The notes under the pieces were generated by a model that worked only from the letters and a program-made list of their open reading frames with translations, did no database searches and was not told where the DNA came from. Shown here in pieces: positions 13,174-22,822 of a stretch of DNA of 64,000 nucleotides. Every line of letters starts with the position of its first letter. The stretch's first letter is position 1. Both the position numbers and the translations under genes were made by a program. The stretch comes from an uncultured Bacteroidales bacterium (GTDB lineage Bacteria > Bacteroidota > Bacteroidia > Bacteroidales > UBA932): contig CALUTY010000006.1 in assembly GCA_944323825.1 (NCBI GenBank), positions 1 to 64,000 of the forward strand, read 5' to 3'.

Positions 13174-14196
13174 GATGTCTATACACCTGCTTATGAATGC
13201 GACAGGACTGACGCTGAGATAAAGAATGTGATTCTTCTCATCGGTGATGGTATGGGCCTTAACCAGATAACTGCAGGGGCTTACGCCAACAAAGGTCTTT
13301 CGCTTCTGGGCTTGCATAGCATCGGATTCCATGTGAATCTGGCGAAGAATGCCTTCACGACAGATTCTGCTGCCGGAGGAAGCGCCCTTGCTACCGGAGA
13401 GAGACATGACAACAGGCATATTTCCATGTCTGATGACGGTGTCGCATATCCATCGTTGACAGATTGGTTTGCGGACAAGGGGCATGCTGTGGGGGTGGTC
13501 TCTCTCGGAAATATAGCGGATGCCACGCCTGCAGCCTTCTATGCGCATAATGTGGAACGGGACAGTGCAGATGCCATCACTCGCTGTATCCTTGAAAACA
13601 AGGTGGACCTTCTCTGCGGTAGCGGCCTGGACCTGTTTACGGAAAGGAAAGACGGTCTTGATATGATATCTTTATTGTCTGAAAATTATGATTTCATTAC
13701 GGATACGGACAAGATCTGTGACAGTGACGGCAAGGTGATCTGCATCGATGATGATATGGGGGATGCTGCCGAGGAAGCGAATCTTGACCTGCTGGCTGAT
13801 GTGACACGGTCCTCAATTGCCCAGCTCAGGAAATTGGACAAAGATGGATTTTTCCTTATGGTTGAAGGAGCCAAGATTGACTATGCCGGACATTCGCGCT
13901 GTCTTCCGGGCTCAGTAATAGAAATGCTCAGCTTTGACAAGGCCATTGCGGAGGCCCTTAAATTTGCTGATGAAGACGGCCATACTCTTGTCATAGTGAC
14001 AGCTGACCATGAAACGGGCGGGCTGATGCTGCTTGACGGGGATGAAAAGACCGGCAGGATCATGGGGGTATATGTCTCGGATGACCATACGCCTTCAATG
14101 ATACCGGTATTCGCTTATGGACCTGGTTCGGACAGATTTTCAGGAGTGTATTGCAATACCGAGGTAGCAAGACGTATCCGCCTTCTTACGGAGTGA
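13174..14196 (+). pseudogene. Alkaline phosphatase domain, 3' part of the transposon-split gene
   Basis: These 340 codons encode a near-complete alkaline phosphatase domain: GDGMG (metal-binding Asp), TTDSAAGGSALATG (nucleophile Ser in Asp-Ser-Ala), and TADHETGG (metal-binding Asp-His), then a late His. There is no ATG, signal peptide or promoter at its 5' end; the frame simply continues back into the transposon end. It is in frame with codon 303 of the gene at 4670 once the element and one repeat are removed. It is followed 42 nt later by the GH63-like gene. I infer it is not translated efficiently or exported in this genome. The intact protein would be a secreted two-domain phosphodiesterase-phosphomonoesterase. 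Confidence 0.85.
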
Positions 14197-14238
14197 GGCA
14201 ATTCCGGATGTCTTTGAATGTGAATTTTTATTGTCTGT

Positions 14239-15852
14239 ATGAAAAATTCAATAATACTTTGCGCGTTGCTGTCGGCGGCATCATTCCATGTTGCCGGCCA
14301 TGCCCAGGACCTCAAGTCAGGTCCGTATGAACTGCCGTACAAGAATACATATGTCAAGAATGTATTTGTAGCTGAGAATGAATTCAGAACGGCGGAGCCG
14401 GTAACACTTCTGCCAGGCTCCTTTGAAGAGGCTGAGGCCATTCTACCGTCTCCTGTATGGAAGGGACATGAAGCCGAGGTGGATATGTATTGGCATGCAT
14501 GGAAGATTGCCGTGGGGAATATCCGTCAGCCGCAGGAAGGGTCGGGTTTTGTTTCCCCCTACCTTGACATTGCATATAACGGCAACATCTTCATGTGGGA
14601 TGCTTCTTTCATGATGCAGTTCGCAAGATACGGCTACAGGTATTTCCCTTTCCAGAAGACTTTGGATAATTTTTATGCCAAGCAGCATCCGGACGGGTTT
14701 ATATGCAGGGAGATAAGGGCGGATGGCTCCGATTGTTTCGAAAGATATGATCCTACATCGACAGGTCCGGACCTGCTTCCTTGGGTGGAACTCTCATATT
14801 ATCGCCAGTTTGGAGACATTGACCGTCTCCATCATGTATTCCCTGCCTTGTGCGCGTATGCGCAATGGTGGAAGCTGAACCGAACATGGCCCGACGGCTC
14901 TTATTGGTCAAGCGGTTGGGGAACCGGTATGGACAATATGCCGCGTGTGCCTGAAGGTTACAATCAGATATTCTCAAACGGACACATGGTGTGGCTTGAT
15001 ACCAACCTGCAGCAGATGCTTGTTGACGAATCGCTGCTTCAGATAGGGTTTTATATAGAACGCTGGCAGGAAATTGAAGAGCTGGAAGATGAAATGAAGT
15101 TCCTTAAAGGTTATGTCAACAATTATTTATGGAATGAGGAGACAGGTTTCCTTCATGACCGTTATGCTGACGGATCGCTTTGTCCGACAAAAGGGATCGG
15201 AGCATATTGGGCTTTGCAGACGGATGTGCTTGACAAGGCGCGTCTTGACCGTCTTGTGGCCCATCTTTCTGACTCCTTGGAGTTTATGCGGCCACATCGT
15301 GTGCCTTCCCTTTCTGCCGATCATCCAAAATACAATCCCAACGGGAGGTATTGGCAGGGCGGAGTCTGGCCAGGCACCACCTATATGCTTATAGACGGAC
15401 TTTGGAGAAAGGGCTACAGGGATCTTGCCAGGGAGATTGCCGACAACCATTATGGAGCTGTTTTCCAGGTATGGAAAGATACAGGTACATTCTGGGAATA
15501 TTATGCTCCGGAAAAGATTGAACCGGGTTTCATGGCACGCAAGGACTTCGTCGGGTGGACAGGGCTTCCGCCTGTTGCCGTGTTCATTGAATATATACTT
15601 GGCATAAAGTCGGATTATTCCGAAGGAAAGATAGAATGGGATGTCCGGCACCTTGAGGAGCACGGGATAGAGCGTTATCCTTTCGGTCCGGACGGTTGCA
15701 TAACATTGATGGCTGACAGACGGAAAAGGGACGGCCAGCCTCCTGTGATACATGTCGAAACCAATGTCCCGTTCGACCTTACAGTGACATGGGGTGATGA
15801 TGAATGCCGGACAGTGCATGTGGACGGAAGCGGAATTGTGAAAATACAATGA
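14239..15852 (+). CDS. GH63/MGH1-like (alpha/alpha)6 glycoside hydrolase
   Basis: A 537-residue secreted protein (signal peptide ends near residue 22, AGHAQ). It has an (alpha/alpha)6-barrel of the GH63/mannosylglycerate hydrolase-like type. Family hallmarks are FMWDASFMMQFARYGYRYFP near residue 114, GPDLLPWVE near 173, YWQGGVWPGTTYMLIDGLWRKGY near 370, and GTFWEYYAPE near 417, which hold the acidic catalytic candidates. Substrates of relatives include alpha-glucosides of N-glycans and mannosylglycerate. Within this operon an alpha-linked glucose or mannose cap is plausible. It lies between the phosphatase remnant and a metallophosphoesterase in one transcription direction. Confidence 0.8.
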   Translation: MKNSIILCALLSAASFHVAGHAQDLKSGPYELPYKNTYVKNVFVAENEFRTAEPVTLLPGSFEEAEAILPSPVWKGHEAEVDMYWHAWKIAVGNIRQPQEGSGFVSPYLDIAYNGNIFMWDASFMMQFARYGYRYFPFQKTLDNFYAKQHPDGFICREIRADGSDCFERYDPTSTGPDLLPWVELSYYRQFGDIDRLHHVFPALCAYAQWWKLNRTWPDGSYWSSGWGTGMDNMPRVPEGYNQIFSNGHMVWLDTNLQQMLVDESLLQIGFYIERWQEIEELEDEMKFLKGYVNNYLWNEETGFLHDRYADGSLCPTKGIGAYWALQTDVLDKARLDRLVAHLSDSLEFMRPHRVPSLSADHPKYNPNGRYWQGGVWPGTTYMLIDGLWRKGYRDLAREIADNHYGAVFQVWKDTGTFWEYYAPEKIEPGFMARKDFVGWTGLPPVAVFIEYILGIKSDYSEGKIEWDVRHLEEHGIERYPFGPDGCITLMADRRKRDGQPPVIHVETNVPFDLTVTWGDDECRTVHVDGSGIVKIQ

Positions 15853-15868
15853 ACCAACAGTTGATTTT

Positions 15869-16870
15869 ATGAAAAGGATATTATTGGGAATATGTGTCAT
15901 GGCGGGCATGACCTGCATGGCGCAGAATAATGAAAGTGTTTTGAAATTCAATCAGGACGGGACATTCAGGATAGTCCAGTTCACGGACATGCATCTGGAT
16001 GCAGGGTCCGGGTACAGGATAGCCCAGGCAGAAAAGACATTTGCCCGACTGAGCCGGGTGATGAATGAGGAAAAGCCTGATATGGTCGCATTTACCGGGG
16101 ATATAGTGACAGGAAAGCCGGCTGCGGAAATGTGGAACAGGCTGTTGGATTCCATGGCTGTCTATAAGGTGCCTTTCTGTGTGGTTTTCGGCAACCATGA
16201 TGCCGAGCAGGATCTTACAAGACAGCAGATAGCAGAACTTGTCGTGTCGTCTCCCTATAGCCTGAACGGCAAAAATGTTTCCGGGGAACTTGCTGACATG
16301 TCGTTTGACGTGGCTGGCTCAAGGAATGGCAGGCCGGAAGCCGTGCTCTATTTCATGGATTCGCATGACTATTCCACGATTGACGGACTGGACGGTTACG
16401 GTTGGTTTACTCCTGGGCAGGTGGAGTGGTTGAGGGAAAGTTGTTCCGCAAAGACTGATGCGAACGGAGGCCGGCCGCTCCCTTCCCTTGCATTTTTCCA
16501 TATCGCCCTGCAGGAATATGTCTCTGCATGGGACAATGAAGAAAATTCCCATATAGGGCGTGCAGCGGAAGATGAATGTCCCGGTGTGCTCAATACTGGC
16601 ATGTATGCCGCCATGGTTGAGACCGGAAGTGTCATGGGAACATTTGTAGGACACGACCATGACATTGACTATGTTGTTGCGCAGCATGGGATAGCTCTTG
16701 GCTACGGCCGGTTTTCCGGAGACGATACCACCTATAACAATCTCCGTCCTGGAGCAAGAATTATAGTCCTGAAAGAAGGGGAGCGCGGATTTGAGTCATG
16801 GATAACGGAAGATGACGGACGTGTGGTGGACCATATGGTGTTTGATGGAGAAAAGATCACTGAATTGTAG
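15869..16870 (+). CDS. Secreted calcineurin-like metallophosphoesterase
   Basis: A 333-residue protein with a signal peptide (to about residue 19, CMAQ). It has the complete metallophosphoesterase motif set: FTDMHLD near residue 38, FTGDIVTG near 76, FGNHD near 108, FFHIAL near 211 and GHDHD near 263, giving a two-metal site. It resembles the Dcr2/Sia1-like phosphatases common in Bacteroidota glycan loci. It starts 17 nt after the GH63-like gene. It probably removes phosphate from glycan fragments in the periplasm, together with the (now split) GDPD-alkaline phosphatase. Confidence 0.88.
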   Translation: MKRILLGICVMAGMTCMAQNNESVLKFNQDGTFRIVQFTDMHLDAGSGYRIAQAEKTFARLSRVMNEEKPDMVAFTGDIVTGKPAAEMWNRLLDSMAVYKVPFCVVFGNHDAEQDLTRQQIAELVVSSPYSLNGKNVSGELADMSFDVAGSRNGRPEAVLYFMDSHDYSTIDGLDGYGWFTPGQVEWLRESCSAKTDANGGRPLPSLAFFHIALQEYVSAWDNEENSHIGRAAEDECPGVLNTGMYAAMVETGSVMGTFVGHDHDIDYVVAQHGIALGYGRFSGDDTTYNNLRPGARIIVLKEGERGFESWITEDDGRVVDHMVFDGEKITEL

Positions 16871-16893
16871 AATTTATTGGCTGGAATACGAAG

Positions 16894-17775
16894 ATGAATA
16901 TTGCTGTTGATTTGGGCGGGACCAATGTCCGGGCGGGACTTGTGGACGGAGACAGGATTGTGAGGCTCCTTTCTGAACCTTGTCTTGCAAAAGGCAGTGA
17001 AGAAGATGTGCTCAGACAGATATTTTCCATGATTTCATCCTTGATGGGAGCGGATGTGGAAGGAATCGGAGTCGGCGTCCCTTCTGTTGTAGATGTTGAA
17101 AAGGGCATCGTTTATGATGTCATCGGGATTCCTTCCTGGAAAGAGGTTCATCTCAAGGAGTTGCTCGAAGCACGGTTCGGACTGCCGGCTTATGTCAATA
17201 ATGACTGCAACTGCTTTGCTCTTGGAGTCAGCCGTTATGGGGAAGCCAAAGGTTACAGGGAGGCTGTAGGGGTCACATTGGGCACAGGAGTGGGAAGCAG
17301 TCTTGTCATAAACGGCAGTCTGTATTGCGGGCATAATACCGGTGCCGGCGAGATAGGGAATATCCCGTATCTTGACAGGGATTATGAGTATTATTGCAGC
17401 AGCCGCTTCTTTGCAGGCAAAGGCACTTCCGGGAGAAAGGCTGAGTTGGACGCATTGGCGGGAAACGAGGTTGCATTGGGCCTGATGGATGAATTCGGCA
17501 TGCATGTGGGCAGGCTTGTGAAAGTCATAATATATGCATTCGACCCCCATATCATAGTCTTTGGAGGCAGCATTGCCAAGGCATTCAACCTCTTCAGGGC
17601 AAGCATGTATAATGAACTTGAGACCTTCCCGTACAGGAAGAGTCTGGAAAGGCTTCAGATATGCCGATCAATGACTCCGGACATAGGCATACTCGGGGCG
17701 TCTTCCTTATGTGAAGGGCATGTCCGGCTTGGAATCGGAAATCAGGGCGTGGATCTGGGCCGTCAGTTGTTGTGA
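16894..17775 (+). CDS. ROK-family sugar kinase-like protein
   Basis: A 293-residue cytoplasmic protein with the ROK/actin-fold ATP site MNIAVDLGGTNVRAGLV at the start, NNDCNCFALG near residue 105 (Asn-Asp, catalytic Asp position) and GVTLGTGVGSSLVINGSLYCGHNTGAGEIG near 128. The usual ROK zinc motif Cys-x-Cys-Gly-x2-Gly-Cys after GH is not present; the region reads YYCSSRFFAG. So zinc binding is probably lost or altered. It likely phosphorylates a hexose (mannose, glucose or GlcNAc) released by the operon's hydrolases. Its end overlaps a GTG that could start the next gene. Confidence 0.85.
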   Translation: MNIAVDLGGTNVRAGLVDGDRIVRLLSEPCLAKGSEEDVLRQIFSMISSLMGADVEGIGVGVPSVVDVEKGIVYDVIGIPSWKEVHLKELLEARFGLPAYVNNDCNCFALGVSRYGEAKGYREAVGVTLGTGVGSSLVINGSLYCGHNTGAGEIGNIPYLDRDYEYYCSSRFFAGKGTSGRKAELDALAGNEVALGLMDEFGMHVGRLVKVIIYAFDPHIIVFGGSIAKAFNLFRASMYNELETFPYRKSLERLQICRSMTPDIGILGASSLCEGHVRLGIGNQGVDLGRQLL

Positions 17776-17777
17776 CT

Positions 17778-19469
17778 ATGAAAAAGTTATACTTCATATT
17801 TTGTGCAGCCGTTCTGATGTCCGGATGTTCCGGTCATGCTGTAGTTTCCGAAGGGATGCCGTCAGTTGTACCTGTCCCTGAAAGCATTGTTCCGGGAGAT
17901 GGTCATGTGGCGATTTCCCATGAGATGAATGTCTTCATCATGTCTGATGCGGAAGGAATCGATTACGCCGTCGGGGAGCTTGCCCGTCTGGCCCGAAGGA
18001 TATTCGGGGACCGTCTTGACATTTCCTGCTCCAGGGTTTCTGCTCCGGATTCCGATGATTTGTCAATGGTGCTGCCGGAGTCAGCAGGTAAGGAAAGATG
18101 TCGTCTCATGTTTGCTGTTGATCCTTCTCTTTCACCGTCTTCATACAGGCTCGAAATTGCACCGGATGGCATCGGAATATATGGAGGTGATGCCGCCGGA
18201 TGTTTCTATGCCGTCCAGACATTGCGTCAGATTGTGCCTGCGGAAGCTTATTCGGGGAAACGCATTTCTTATGTGGACCTGCCTGTAATGACTGTCTTTG
18301 ACGGGCCGGACATGCAGTACAGGGGTCTGATGCTGGATGTGGCGAGGCATTTCTTTACGGTGGATGAAGTCAAGGAAGTGCTTGATATCATGGCAATGCA
18401 CAAGTTGAACATATTCCATTGGCATCTTACTGATGACCAGGGCTGGAGGATTGAAATTGACCGTTATCCGGAGCTTACGCGTATCGGTTCGGTAAGGAAA
18501 CGGACTATCATAGGCAAAGACCCGGGTGGAGAATACGACGAGACCACGATGTATGATGAGACCCCGCATGGAGGGTATTATACCAAGGATCAGATACGGG
18601 AAATTGTAGCCTATGCGGCTGCAAGGTTCATCACTGTCATTCCGGAAGTTGAATTTCCCGGCCATGCCGTCGCAGCACTTGCGTCATATCCTTGGCTCAG
18701 TTGTACCGGGGAGCAGTATGAGGTGCGCCAGACTTGGGATATAGATGACAGGGTGTTCTGTATCGGCAAGGAAAGCACTTTCGGCTTTATGGAAGATGTG
18801 CTTTCGGAAGTGATGGAACTCTTCCCTTCAGAATATATCCATATCGGCGGGGATGAGTGTCCTGACAAGATGTGGATGTCATGTCCGGACTGCCGCCGGA
18901 GGATTCAGGAGGAGAACTTGCCGTCTTTCCGTGCACTTCAGGGTTATGGAGTGGCCCGGCTCGGAGCTTTTCTTGAGTCACACGGAAGGCATCTGATAGG
19001 GTGGGATGAGATTCTTGAGGCAGGAGTCACTCCGATGTCGGTTGTAATGTCCTGGCGTGGTGCCGAAGGCGGCATAAGGGCGGCCAATCAGGGAAACAGG
19101 GTGATAATGTGTCCGACAGAATACTGCTATTTTGATTATTATCAGTCAGAGGACATTGAAAACGAACCTCTTGCATGGGGCGGACTCATTACCCTGGACA
19201 AGGCTTATTCATTTGACCCGTATGCAGGTCTGGACTCTGATGTATCCAGCAATATCCTCGGTGTCCAGGCTAATCTATGGACTGAATATATTTCTGACAT
19301 TGAAGGAGTTGAATATATGTTGCTGCCGCGGCTTGCGGCTCTTGCCGAGACAGGGTGGAGTACCGGCAGGAAAGATTGGGCGGATTTCAGGCAGAGAATG
19401 TCAAGTCTTGTGAACCTGTATGACATTTACGGTCTTTCGTATGCGGACTATGCGCAAAATGAGGACTAA
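17778..19469 (+). CDS. GH20 beta-N-acetylhexosaminidase lipoprotein
   Basis: A 563-residue lipoprotein (lipobox LMSGC). A GH20b-type N-terminal alpha/beta domain (about residues 25-145) leads into the GH20 TIM barrel: GLMLDVARHFF near 180, HWHLTDDQGWRIEIDRYPEL near 212, and HIGGDECP near 353 with the catalytic Asp-Glu pair used in substrate-assisted catalysis. It releases terminal beta-GlcNAc/GalNAc. ATG 17778 is preferred to GTG 17772 because it starts a typical MKK signal. The gene begins 2 nt after the ROK stop. Its presence with GH92 fits N-glycan or GPI-like targets. Confidence 0.92.
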   Translation: MKKLYFIFCAAVLMSGCSGHAVVSEGMPSVVPVPESIVPGDGHVAISHEMNVFIMSDAEGIDYAVGELARLARRIFGDRLDISCSRVSAPDSDDLSMVLPESAGKERCRLMFAVDPSLSPSSYRLEIAPDGIGIYGGDAAGCFYAVQTLRQIVPAEAYSGKRISYVDLPVMTVFDGPDMQYRGLMLDVARHFFTVDEVKEVLDIMAMHKLNIFHWHLTDDQGWRIEIDRYPELTRIGSVRKRTIIGKDPGGEYDETTMYDETPHGGYYTKDQIREIVAYAAARFITVIPEVEFPGHAVAALASYPWLSCTGEQYEVRQTWDIDDRVFCIGKESTFGFMEDVLSEVMELFPSEYIHIGGDECPDKMWMSCPDCRRRIQEENLPSFRALQGYGVARLGAFLESHGRHLIGWDEILEAGVTPMSVVMSWRGAEGGIRAANQGNRVIMCPTEYCYFDYYQSEDIENEPLAWGGLITLDKAYSFDPYAGLDSDVSSNILGVQANLWTEYISDIEGVEYMLLPRLAALAETGWSTGRKDWADFRQRMSSLVNLYDIYGLSYADYAQNED

Positions 19470-19507
19470 AATGCGTAAAAAGCGCGCACGCCATTGCGGC
19501 ATTTGGT

Positions 19508-19515
19508 TATATTTG
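19508..19515 (+). promoter_or_regulatory. Putative -7 box before SusC 1
   Basis: TATATTTG matches TAnnTTTG and would start transcription near 19522, giving a leader of about 110 nt before the SusC ATG at 19635. This suggests the SusC/D unit is transcribed separately from the enzyme operon upstream. Confidence 0.5.
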
Positions 19516-19634
19516 CCTTGAGAACTGAAGATTGTAACCATAACCACATTCTTTGTTGACAAAATGATATAAACAAGACATAATACTAACAATTTATATT
19601 GTTTTTTATTCCTATACTATTAACAACAAAATTT

Positions 19635-22600
19635 ATGAAAATGAATTTGTCTATTGCGGGAAAGAGACGGTCGTCCTTCGGCCGTATTCTGATGGTGGGC
19701 ATGTTTCTATGCATGCTTATCATGCCTGTCCGGGCACAGGACAAGATCTCCGTTTCAGGTTTTGTCACGGATGACACCAAGCTGCCTCTGATCGGTGCGT
19801 CCGTACTTGTAGAAGGCACTACTGAAGGTGCTGTAACTGATGTGGACGGTCGCTATGAAATGATGGTGGCTCCTGATGCCGTACTTGAGATTTCATATGT
19901 AGGTTACAAGACCCAGACAGTCAGCGTGAACAACCGTTCCAAGATTGATTTTGTCCTTGTTCCTGATGCTCTCATGCTCCAGGAGGTAGTAGCGATAGGC
20001 TATGGTTCGCAGAGAAAGGAGGACCTTTCCATGGCAGTCTCCACGATGAATGTGGATGAATCTATAAAGAGCCGTTCTTCTGATCTTGCCACCGTTCTTC
20101 AGGGCCGTCTTCCTGGTGTTACTGTGATGCAGTCCGGAGACCCGATGTCAGAAGCCACATTCTCCATCCGCGGACGCGGTTCAAAAGGTAATGACGGAGA
20201 CTATAATTCCGGTTCAGGAGTTCTTGTCGTGGTGGACGGTGTTCCGAATGCTCCTTATATGGTTGAGGATATTGAATCCATTACCATTTTGAAAGATGCA
20301 GCCTCTGCAGCCATCTATGGTGCATCCGTAGGTTCTGCCGGTGTAGTGCTCATCACCACCCGGAAACCGGAAGGAGGCAAGGTGCGTGTCAATGTCAATG
20401 CTTCATACGGATTTGAAAATGTGACAAATCTGCCTGATATGCTCAATGCACAGCAATTCTGTGATGTGTGGGCAAAGGCAGTAGAGAGCAATCCTGGCTC
20501 TTCGCTTCCGAACAGTGCCAATCCTGATGTCTATCCGTTTGCGAATGTCACCCACACGGACTGGCTTGATGAAATCTTCAGGACAGGAACAAAGCAGCAT
20601 TATGCCTTGAGTGTTTCTGGTGGGGGTGAAAAGATACAGTCTATCCTGAGTCTCTCGTACGATGACCATAAGGGTACCCTTCTGAATACCTGGACAAAGA
20701 AATTCAGCGGAAAACTCCAGTCAGATTTCAAAATCACCAATTGGCTCAAGCTTTATGAGCGTGTTTCATTCAATGTTTCCAACGGTCAGGGGAATGTCCC
20801 TACAAATCATCAGGGACCTATCATGGGCGCCATCTGGTATCCGCGTTCTGCGCCGGTATATGAAATGAACCAGGACGGCACCTATGCCCTTGATGCAAGC
20901 GGAAACCGTTATTTTGGAGGAACAAGACCACAGTGGGCCACCAACGTGTCCGAGACACCTAATATCTACAATCCTGTAGCCTATCTTACAAGAATGCACA
21001 GGCGTTATCCTGAGAACGAGATATTCTCTACTACAGGTCTTGAGATCAAGCCTATATCATCTGTTACGATCAAGTCTGAGTTTACGGCCGATCTTCATAA
21101 TTCTCAGGATGATGAATTCTATCCGATAATGTCCGAAGTGGGTCTGCAAAGAACCCAGAATTTCCGTGAGGAATTCTTCAACAAGGATAACCACTGGCTT
21201 TCTGAGACCACGATTTCCTGGGCACAGATTTTCGGCAAGCACCACATCAGCGCCATGGGCGGTTTTACTGCGGAATATACCAAGACCAGGTACAGAGCAA
21301 TGTTCACCAGGGATTATATCTCTGAAGATGAAAACAAGCTTTTGTGGGGTATGGCTCAGAACTGGTCACAGACCCAGCCTCAGGAGGAAATATATGAGGA
21401 GACCATGGCATCTTTCCTCGCAAGGGTCGGATATTCATACGATGACCGTTATTTCTTGACGGCAAGTATACGTCGTGATGCTTCATCCCGCCTTCCTGAC
21501 AGCAGGAACTATGACTGGTTCCCGTCCGTATCCGGTTCATGGAAAATCAGTTCAGAACCGTTCTTCAAGAATTCTTCCGTTAAGGATGTCCTCAATCTTG
21601 TAAAGCTCAGGGCAGGATGGGGAAAGATAGGAAATGTTGACCTCTATCCGTATGATGTAGCTTATGCCCCTACAAACAATTACGATTATTCCATCATTAT
21701 CGGAGGGAATCCATACACCGGAAGCTATTTTTCCACCATACCTAACTATAATGCCCGTTGGGAAACCACAGTACAGACAAGTGTGGGACTCGACCTTACT
21801 CTCTTCAATTCATTGGACATCACCGTTGACTGGTACAACAAGGTGACGAGGGATCTGGTGGACGAGATTCCGACAGTGGTTCATATGGGTGTGGAAAATA
21901 ATCCTATGGGCAACATCGGAAATGTGCTCAACCGCGGATGGGAACTCTCCCTGAATTATAACGGCTCAGCCGCAGGCGGACAGTTTACCTACAATGTATG
22001 GGGCAACTACTCATACAATAAAAATGTTGTCCGCGAATATGGCATAAGGAAAGAACCGTTGCAGCATAGCGAGCCTCTCCTTAACAGCAGCTATCTGCTT
22101 TATTCCGATGTGGGACAGCCTTGGTATTCATTTCTTGTATATCAGACAAACGGCATCTTCCGTTCACAGGATGAAATTGACAATTATACATGGACAAATC
22201 CTGAGACAGGTCAGACTTCACAGATACAGCCTGATGCAAAAGTGGGAGACCTCATTTTCGCCGATACGAACAATGACGGTGTAATCAGCGATGATGACAG
22301 GGTGTTCATGGGGTCATATGCTCCTGTCCATACTTTCTCTTTCGGAGGTTCCCTCAACTGGAAAGGCTTTGATTTTTCATTCCAGTTCCAGGGCGTTGCA
22401 GGAAACTATGTCTATAATGGACTGAAGCAGATGGCCATGAACGGCAGAAATGATTATGGCAACCTTATGACCGATGTCCTTGACACTTGGGATTTCAATC
22501 CTTCTTCCAGTACATATCCGAGACTTGGACTTACTGAAGACCTCAACGGAAATTATACCAAATTTTCAGACCTGTTTCTTGAAAAGGGAAATTATTTGAG

Positions 22601-22802
22601 GCTCAAGAATATCACCCTTGGCTATACCTTGCCGAAATTCGGCAAGAATATGCCTGGAATCAGGGTATATGCAAGTTGCGACAATGTATGTACCATCACA
22701 GGATACTCCGGAATTGATCCTGAGGTAGGCAATTATGGTATAGACAGCGGAGTATATCCTCTTACCCGCTTCTTCAATTTCGGTATCAACCTCAATTTCT
22801 AA
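19635..22802 (+). CDS. SusC-family TonB-dependent outer-membrane transporter (pair 1)
   Basis: This 1055-residue protein has a signal peptide (ends near VRAQ), a carboxypeptidase D regulatory-like domain (ISVSGFVTDDTKLPLIGASV onward, about residues 32-110), the TonB plug (LQEVVAIGYGSQRKEDL near 120 to about 230) and a C-terminal beta-barrel ending in FNFGINLNF with the terminal aromatic needed for barrel insertion. ATG 19635 is chosen because it starts the signal peptide. It imports oligosaccharides with the SusD encoded 20 nt downstream. The neighbouring enzymes suggest a mannose-rich, perhaps phosphorylated, ligand. No STN domain is present, so no FecR-type signalling is expected. Confidence 0.95.
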   Translation: MKMNLSIAGKRRSSFGRILMVGMFLCMLIMPVRAQDKISVSGFVTDDTKLPLIGASVLVEGTTEGAVTDVDGRYEMMVAPDAVLEISYVGYKTQTVSVNNRSKIDFVLVPDALMLQEVVAIGYGSQRKEDLSMAVSTMNVDESIKSRSSDLATVLQGRLPGVTVMQSGDPMSEATFSIRGRGSKGNDGDYNSGSGVLVVVDGVPNAPYMVEDIESITILKDAASAAIYGASVGSAGVVLITTRKPEGGKVRVNVNASYGFENVTNLPDMLNAQQFCDVWAKAVESNPGSSLPNSANPDVYPFANVTHTDWLDEIFRTGTKQHYALSVSGGGEKIQSILSLSYDDHKGTLLNTWTKKFSGKLQSDFKITNWLKLYERVSFNVSNGQGNVPTNHQGPIMGAIWYPRSAPVYEMNQDGTYALDASGNRYFGGTRPQWATNVSETPNIYNPVAYLTRMHRRYPENEIFSTTGLEIKPISSVTIKSEFTADLHNSQDDEFYPIMSEVGLQRTQNFREEFFNKDNHWLSETTISWAQIFGKHHISAMGGFTAEYTKTRYRAMFTRDYISEDENKLLWGMAQNWSQTQPQEEIYEETMASFLARVGYSYDDRYFLTASIRRDASSRLPDSRNYDWFPSVSGSWKISSEPFFKNSSVKDVLNLVKLRAGWGKIGNVDLYPYDVAYAPTNNYDYSIIIGGNPYTGSYFSTIPNYNARWETTVQTSVGLDLTLFNSLDITVDWYNKVTRDLVDEIPTVVHMGVENNPMGNIGNVLNRGWELSLNYNGSAAGGQFTYNVWGNYSYNKNVVREYGIRKEPLQHSEPLLNSSYLLYSDVGQPWYSFLVYQTNGIFRSQDEIDNYTWTNPETGQTSQIQPDAKVGDLIFADTNNDGVISDDDRVFMGSYAPVHTFSFGGSLNWKGFDFSFQFQGVAGNYVYNGLKQMAMNGRNDYGNLMTDVLDTWDFNPSSSTYPRLGLTEDLNGNYTKFSDLFLEKGNYLRLKNITLGYTLPKFGKNMPGIRVYASCDNVCTITGYSGIDPEVGNYGIDSGVYPLTRFFNFGINLNF

Positions 22803-22822
22803 TTGATTAAGGAGATAAGATA

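Noticed and set aside
13150..14196. Independent alkaline phosphatase gene starting at TTG 13150
   Set aside because: The first eight codons come from the transposon end, there is no signal peptide or ATG, and the frame joins the GDPD-like fragment exactly when the element is removed.
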